Positions 25,771 to 30,255 of a stretch of 30,255 bases of DNA are shown here, piece after piece; position 1 is the first letter of the stretch, and the number at the start of each line of letters is the position of its first letter. Where the stretch lies: the NCBI GenBank assembly GCA_004556055.1, contig SFIW01000027.1, positions 1 through 30,255 on the forward strand. The letters are read 5' to 3'. This DNA comes from Planctomycetaceae bacterium. Lineage in GTDB: Bacteria; Planctomycetota; Planctomycetia; Pirellulales; Thermoguttaceae. Made by a program: the position numbers and the translations under genes. Under the pieces are notes generated by a model. It saw nothing but the letters and a program-made list of their open reading frames with translations. It was not told where the DNA came from and did not search any database.

Positions 25771-25825
25771 GAAAAGACGGTCGGGCGCTTTTTGGTCTCT
25801 GTTATAGCGGATTATAAACGCGCCT
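25771..25825. repeat. Shared 54-bp motif at the end of module 2
   Basis: Partner of 23596-23649. Both are followed by a two-base variable step and cgggcgt. The module 2 copy is followed by unrelated GC-rich sequence, so it marks the outer end of the duplication. Confidence 0.8.
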
Positions 25826-26359
25826 CACGGGCGTATCTGCGCGCGACGCGGCGGCGTTAGCGCGAGACGGCGCAGAGTCGCGAGCGCGGTATGAACGCAC
25901 GGACGGACGCGCGGGGCGTCGTCGCGCATGGGAGACGCTCGGACTCGCGGTTAAGAGAGTTTACGACGAGGCGGGGTGCGTCGGAACCGAAACCGACAGT
26001 TCGGAAATGGACGCTTCTTCCGCAACAGATCGTCGAGAGAGGAGTGGGCGATTCGCCCGCATATGTTGCGGAAAGTGAAGAAAAGGCGCAGCGAAGGATG
26101 ACGGCGCCGCGACAAAGAGGGGAAAACGCGCCGCGCTCGGACGTCGAGACGTCAAGCGCGCGGAAAAGTTGCGAAGGTTTAACGATCGCGGATCTTGCGA
26201 CGCCGATCGAGGAGTTCGGGAGGCTCGTGGCGCGGCGATTTGGGCTCGGTCAACTTCAAGCGGCGATGAAGGCGGCGACGCTTCGCGGAGCGCTTCGCGA
26301 TCTCGCGCAAAAGGGCGCCAGAGTGTGACGAAACGCGTCAAATTGCGTTGGAGGCGCGG
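25826..26359 (+). other. GC-rich stretch with a doubtful open frame
   Basis: This stretch is much richer in G and C than the modules. A frame from ATG 25891 to 26328 (145 codons) has an Arg-rich, low-information first half and a more protein-like end (LATPIEEFGRLVARRFGLGQ), but the ribosome site is weak. Another frame gives ARDAAALARDGAESRARYE and AWETLGLAVKRVYDEAG before a stop at about 26077. The region may be the remnant of one gene with a frame change. I assign no function. Confidence 0.3.
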
Positions 26360-28066
26360 TTACTCGCGGGCTTCGCTGCGGCTGGCGTCGGTTGCGAAGT
26401 TCCGGATGAAGGCGTCTTTGGCGTTTTCGCCAAGGAATAGGAGGGCTTCCTGGGCAAGGGCCTGCGCGTCGCGAATGATCGGATCGAGCGACTTTCCGTA
26501 TTTTCGTCGCGTTTCCTCGACTTCTTTGCGATATTGTTTGACGACCTCGGAGTCTTCTTCCGGGAGAAGCGTGTGAATCCTGAAGTAATACGCGCAGATC
26601 GGGAGCGAGAAGTCCTTCGCAAGGAGGAGGAAGTATTCCCGCGCGTTTTGGAGCGCCTCTTGCAACTTCGGATCTTTCTCGACTATTTCGCGATACTTGT
26701 CAAACCAGGCGCGATAGGTGTTGACGACGCAGAGCGCGAGCCAGTCCGCGTAGTCTTTCTTATTCTTATACGTCTCCTTGAATTCCTCGTAATCAAAGCG
26801 TTCGAGGAGCGCGTTGGCGATCGACTGAATCGTCTGACGATACCCCTTTACGATCTCGTCTAACGCCCACTGGCAAAGCTCCCGCATATAGCTGAAAACC
26901 GGACTAGCTTGGCATGCTTCGAGGATTTTTTTGGGCGCGGTAAAGCGGTCTTGCCGTTGAATCATCCTCTGAATCTGCGGCGACTTGATCGTCTCTAATC
27001 CGCTTTGGATCAGTTTTGCGATCTCCCCTCGAACAACGGAAGGGGAGGTGCAGATCGGATGCGGCTGCATGCGGATCGTTTCGGGTATGAACCAGTTCAG
27101 GTAATTGAAGGTATAGCAGAAGATACGGTCGATGTTGATCTCGGAAGGATCGAGATCGGTATGCTTCGCGACGAGCGCCTGAACCTCTTGGCGATGTTTT
27201 TCCCACTCCTCGACGCGCTTTTGGCGAACTTCCGCGTCGAGGATGATTTCGATCTTCAACGGCGTCTCTTTAGAAGATTCGTAGTCGGCTCCCGCTTCTT
27301 TCGCGCAGACTTCGAAGAAGAAGTCTTTGACGTAACTGTCGACTCGCGTCGAAAGTTCTTTGGAGACGATCCGCGCGTCGCGAATCATTGGATCGTCAGT
27401 CTCGGGCCCTTCGGTGAAGAAGCGTTCGCAGACGTCGTAATGGGAGTCTCGGGCAATTTTACGAAACTTTTCCATAACGTAGGCGTAGATCTTCGCGAGA
27501 TCGGCGTTTTCCTCCAACTCATGGGCGTGATTTTCGGCCCAGAGGCTGTAGACTCCCAGGTAAACAAGAAGTATCTGCGCGCCTCGCTCCGTGCCGCCGT
27601 AAAATGTCTCAAAGGCGTCGACGTCGATACTGGAGACGACCGCCGTGCTGAAGTCCTTGAGAGTCGTTTCATAGATTTCAAGGAGCTTTTGCAGATACCA
27701 GCTTTTGGCGAGTCGGTATTCTTCTTTGATTTTCGGATGGTCAAAGAACGCTTCGACATGCTCCGGAATCGCGTTTTGGGAGAAGGAAGACTGATTGCGC
27801 GTCGATAGGAAGCAATACGACGCGCCTCTGAGACTGGCGAGAGCGGGATCGAGGAAACATTGCGCCTTCGGTTCGCGGAATTCCTCGACGGTCTCCTTTT
27901 CTATACGTCGGAGAAGACTGAGCATGAAATAGTCGACGTCTTGAACCGACGGCTTCATATTGAACGTGTTTTCCATTGTGCGCTGAAAACGAGACCTCCA
28001 GGTCAACCATTCAACTGTGAGATTTGAATCGTACGCAGCGCCTTCCTGTTTCTGTTTATCATCCAT
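26360..28066 (-). CDS. Large helical protein of unknown family, paralogue A
   Basis: 568 residues, soluble, highly charged and predicted almost wholly helical, with many Tyr, Phe and Trp. It has no signal peptide or membrane helix, and I see no nucleotide-binding or catalytic motif. Segments shared with the protein at 28397 include the N-terminal EWLTWRSRFQRTMEN, VDYFMLSLLRRIEKE, CERFFTEGPETDDPMIRDA, VKDFFFEVCAKEAGADY and IAKLIQSGLETIKSP. GGGGG precedes the ATG by 8 bases. It lies downstream of its paralogue with a hairpin between them. The family may be lineage-specific; a structural, effector-like or defence role cannot be chosen from the sequence. Confidence 0.75.
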   Translation of the reverse strand: MDDKQKQEGAAYDSNLTVEWLTWRSRFQRTMENTFNMKPSVQDVDYFMLSLLRRIEKETVEEFREPKAQCFLDPALASLRGASYCFLSTRNQSSFSQNAIPEHVEAFFDHPKIKEEYRLAKSWYLQKLLEIYETTLKDFSTAVVSSIDVDAFETFYGGTERGAQILLVYLGVYSLWAENHAHELEENADLAKIYAYVMEKFRKIARDSHYDVCERFFTEGPETDDPMIRDARIVSKELSTRVDSYVKDFFFEVCAKEAGADYESSKETPLKIEIILDAEVRQKRVEEWEKHRQEVQALVAKHTDLDPSEINIDRIFCYTFNYLNWFIPETIRMQPHPICTSPSVVRGEIAKLIQSGLETIKSPQIQRMIQRQDRFTAPKKILEACQASPVFSYMRELCQWALDEIVKGYRQTIQSIANALLERFDYEEFKETYKNKKDYADWLALCVVNTYRAWFDKYREIVEKDPKLQEALQNAREYFLLLAKDFSLPICAYYFRIHTLLPEEDSEVVKQYRKEVEETRRKYGKSLDPIIRDAQALAQEALLFLGENAKDAFIRNFATDASRSEARE

Positions 28067-28396
28067 CGTAAATACCCCCGCTAAACTTTTAGATTCTGGC
28101 GACGATCTATCCTGCTTTTTTTGTTGTGCTAAGTTTAATAAAAAAACGAAATGAAAAAGGCGTCTCTTTTAATAAAAAATGGTTTTATGACGATTTTTTC
28201 TACAAATATACTGATTTTGGGAGATGTGCGCCGCAAGGCGCGTTTGAGAAACAAAGACGCGACTAACATGCGCGCAGGGATTAGAAGAGCGCCGACTTGA
28301 AAGGAATCGGCGCTCTTCGTGTGCGAGGACGCGTGCTCTTTGATCGATACGACGGTTTTCGTTCCCGTTTTGGTCGGCTTCTTGCGAGGCGTCGCC
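28067..28396 (-). other. AT-rich gap between the two helical paralogues
   Basis: 330 bases without a gene, AT-rich from 28120 to 28220 and likely to hold the promoter of paralogue A on the minus strand, although no clean -35/-10 pair is seen. A 12-bp perfect hairpin at 28284-28318 lies just past the end of paralogue B. Confidence 0.5.
28284..28318 (-). terminator. Stem-loop after paralogue B
   Basis: GAAGAGCGCCGA (28284-28295) pairs perfectly with TCGGCGCTCTTC (28307-28318) around an 11-base loop. There is no T run on either side, so it may be an RNA stabiliser or a Rho-associated end rather than a classical terminator. Confidence 0.45.
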
Positions 28397-30043
28397 TTAT
28401 TTGAGGATAGCCGCTTTGATCTTTTCTCCGATCACGTTGACGATTCCGCGCGCAAACGCTTCCTTGATCGCGAAGGAGTCTTCAAACGAGGAGTCGGGTG
28501 CGTCGGATTGGGCGTGTTCTTTAAAGATCCTATTCAGGGATTCTAGCGACGCGAAGACTTTTTTCTTCTTACGAAAGATCGACGACGCCCGTAGATACTC
28601 TTGGCAGAGCGCAAGATTGTAACGATCCGCAAGTTCGTCGAATGACGCGTACGCCTTCTGAATCGCGGCGAGGAGCTTGTCGCTTTCGAGGATCTCTTCG
28701 ATGTGGGAGTCTATCCACGCGCGGTGCAGGATGATGTGGAGGAGAGCGAATTGATCCGCTTGATTTCTATTTTCGCGACTTTTTTTCGAGACGTTTTCCT
28801 CGAAGGTTGCTAGGTCGTTAATCTCGACGTCAACCGCGTTTGCAAACGCTTCTCCGGAAGCGTCGGAGACTTCGACGAGCGCGTCCTTTAGAGACGCGCT
28901 AAAAGCGTCTTTGACGTCGGCGCGCGCGCAGAAGAGGAGGGTTTCTTTTTCTAGGTCGAATGGGAGCTGATTGGCGAGCGCGTACGCGAATTCAGGCGAT
29001 TTCATCGAGGCGTAGCCGCTTTGAATGAGGGCGGCGACTTCCGCGTCGACGATTTCGACGGGAGATTCTGGTATTTCCTGACGGAGAGATTGCCCCAGGG
29101 CGTCGCGAAGAGCGTCTAAGAGACAATAGCAGACTTGGTCGACGTTGAAAGCGGTGGGTTCGGAAGAAGGCCGCGCCGCAACGATGAGCTTTCGGATCCC
29201 CCTTCGCCAGTTTTCCCATCGCTTGAGACGGTAGAGGAAGAGGATGTCGCGCGGAATCCTTTGCGAGGGATCCAGCGGTCTTTGCGGGACGTCGTAGGCG
29301 ACGCCGATTTCTCGCGCGAAAGTTTTGTATAGATGGTCTTTGAAGAAGTAGTCGACCTCGGGGACGACGTCCTTCGCAAGGAGCTGGAAGTCGCGCAGTT
29401 CCCTGTCCGTTAAATTAGGGTATTCCTCAAGGAACCGTTCACATTCGTCGAATCCTAGATCGTCGGCGACGCGGCGTATTCTTTCGACGGCGCAGTCTAG
29501 TAGGCGCGACAAGTCGGGATTCTTTTGAAGCTCGTTAAGATGGAGTTCGCCCCAGCGCCAATATCCGCTTAGAGACGCAAGAAGGTAGTTTCGGGCGTCG
29601 TAAGGGCTCTTGTTGAAGAGGGTCTTAAAGTAGGAGTCGTCTCGAGACGCGACGAGACGACGGCTCCACATCCTCGCCTTCGCTTCGTATTCCTTGAGGA
29701 CGGCGGTTTCGACCCATTCGTTAAAAAGGAATTTCGTTTCCTGAACCTTGACGCTGTTAAAAAAAGTTTGCGCTTCGTCTATATTCTCTTTAACGTCGTT
29801 TGGCGAGGAGCCCAGGTCGGTAATCAAGAGACGGTTTCCCGTTTTAATAACTTTCCGACGCGACGGAGCGAAGATGAGGCGCGCTTTCGTATGGGCAAAT
29901 TTTTCTTTCAACGCGCTTTCAATTTCCGCGAGCAGAAGCGTAAAGAAATAACTCATCCTTCGCGGCGTCGGCTTAATAAACGAGGACTCGTCGATCGTCC
30001 TGTGAAATTCGTCGCGCCAGTCGAGCCAATCGCGAGCGGCCAG
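28397..30043 (-). CDS. Large helical protein of unknown family, paralogue B, N-terminus cut
   Basis: The first ATG in frame is at 29956 (519 residues), but its ribosome context is poor (AAGG touches the ATG). The same frame is open upstream to TGA 30079, and LAARDWLDWRDEFHRTIDES (from 30043) matches EWLTWRSRFQRTMEN near the start of paralogue A. The coding region therefore reaches at least 30043 and its real start is missing. Shared segments are CERFLEEYPNLTDRELRD, YFFKDHLYKTFAREIGVAYD, VAALIQSGYASMKSP and, near the C-terminus, helical stretches of similar pattern. It has no membrane helix or known catalytic motif. The N-terminus is lost at a junction with foreign-looking sequence (30044-30089). 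Confidence 0.7.
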   Translation of the reverse strand: MAARDWLDWRDEFHRTIDESSFIKPTPRRMSYFFTLLLAEIESALKEKFAHTKARLIFAPSRRKVIKTGNRLLITDLGSSPNDVKENIDEAQTFFNSVKVQETKFLFNEWVETAVLKEYEAKARMWSRRLVASRDDSYFKTLFNKSPYDARNYLLASLSGYWRWGELHLNELQKNPDLSRLLDCAVERIRRVADDLGFDECERFLEEYPNLTDRELRDFQLLAKDVVPEVDYFFKDHLYKTFAREIGVAYDVPQRPLDPSQRIPRDILFLYRLKRWENWRRGIRKLIVAARPSSEPTAFNVDQVCYCLLDALRDALGQSLRQEIPESPVEIVDAEVAALIQSGYASMKSPEFAYALANQLPFDLEKETLLFCARADVKDAFSASLKDALVEVSDASGEAFANAVDVEINDLATFEENVSKKSRENRNQADQFALLHIILHRAWIDSHIEEILESDKLLAAIQKAYASFDELADRYNLALCQEYLRASSIFRKKKKVFASLESLNRIFKEHAQSDAPDSSFEDSFAIKEAFARGIVNVIGEKIKAAILK

Positions 30044-30086
30044 GTCGGCTTTACTTATCGATTTGACATAAAAATCTCAACTCCAT

Positions 30087-30255
30087 TCATCGTTCTAAGT
30101 CGTGCCGCTTGGCGCGGGTCTGCTCCGGCTGGTCGGCTTTCAGTGCAATATCAACGCACTTGCGGATATTGTGCAGCTCGGCAACCTCGGCGCGGGTTTC
30201 TTTCAGCTTGGTATATTCCGCTGTTCTCTGCCCGCTGAGAGTGGCGTACTCTTTT
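30087..30255 (-). CDS. C-terminal fragment of a charged protein resembling a Firmicutes relaxase tail
   Basis: Partial: the 5' end is outside the window; 55 residues and TGA at 30089-30087. It reads KEYATLSGQRTAEYTKLKET, then RAEVAELHNIRKCVDIALKA, then a basic end. The codon choice (CTG, GCC, CAG, AAG, ACC) differs sharply from the rest of the window. The sequence recalls the coiled-coil C-termini of relaxases on gut Firmicutes mobilisable elements; this is from memory of the family, not a search. It is either a horizontally acquired insertion or a chimeric contig end. Confidence 0.55.
   Translation of the reverse strand, partial: KEYATLSGQRTAEYTKLKETRAEVAELHNIRKCVDIALKADQPEQTRAKRHDLER

Overview
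The window looks like a chromosomal contig of a Planctomycetes-type bacterium, probably gut- or rumen-associated. The lineage call rests on the BBP7-like outer-membrane barrel protein, a single-chain glycyl-tRNA synthetase, a zinc-ribbon membrane protein, a LarA-like protein with its small companion, ComB, and a strong bias for gcg/cgc/gac triplets. It is inference; no rRNA is present.

Bases 1-19911 are an ordinary gene-dense core. In order: nadC (minus), three identical tRNA-Glu(UUC) genes in exact 111-bp repeats (minus), a phytoene-desaturase-like oxidoreductase and a FabZ-like dehydratase (plus), a MenG/UbiE-type methyltransferase (minus), comB, glyQS, a small conserved-looking protein and a LarA-family protein (plus), nnrD (minus), a mannose-1-phosphate guanylyltransferase, a BBP7-like barrel protein and a Na/Pi cotransporter (plus), a zinc-ribbon membrane protein (minus) and a primary-type sigma factor (plus). 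Several strong intrinsic terminators separate these units.

Bases 19912-26359 are accessory. They begin with a winged-helix gene broken by two compensating frame changes, followed by an AT-rich stretch with two iteron-like repeats. Then a 2.2-2.6 kb module occurs twice in tandem. Each copy has a conserved leader with a sigma70-like promoter and a nearly invariant 19-codon upstream reading frame. Next comes a 161-residue two-helix membrane protein (about 51% identical between copies), facing convergently a phage-tail-like coiled-coil gene that carries in-frame stop codons in both copies. Each copy ends with a shared ~54-bp motif. A third small membrane-protein gene with a similar promoter lies inside copy 1, and beta-helix-like remains lie in copy 2.

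Bases 26360-30043 hold two tandem paralogous, large, soluble, helix-rich proteins of no recognised family. The N-terminus of the second is cut near 30043-30089. Beyond that junction the sequence has a different codon style and encodes the tail of a charged protein resembling Firmicutes mobilisation relaxase C-termini, so the end of the contig is either an insertion or an assembly chimera.

The core genes point to NAD biosynthesis and repair (nadC, nnrD), menaquinone methylation, sulfonate/CoM-type metabolism, nucleotide-sugar supply and phosphate uptake. The most unusual material is the duplicated membrane-protein module and the paired helical proteins.
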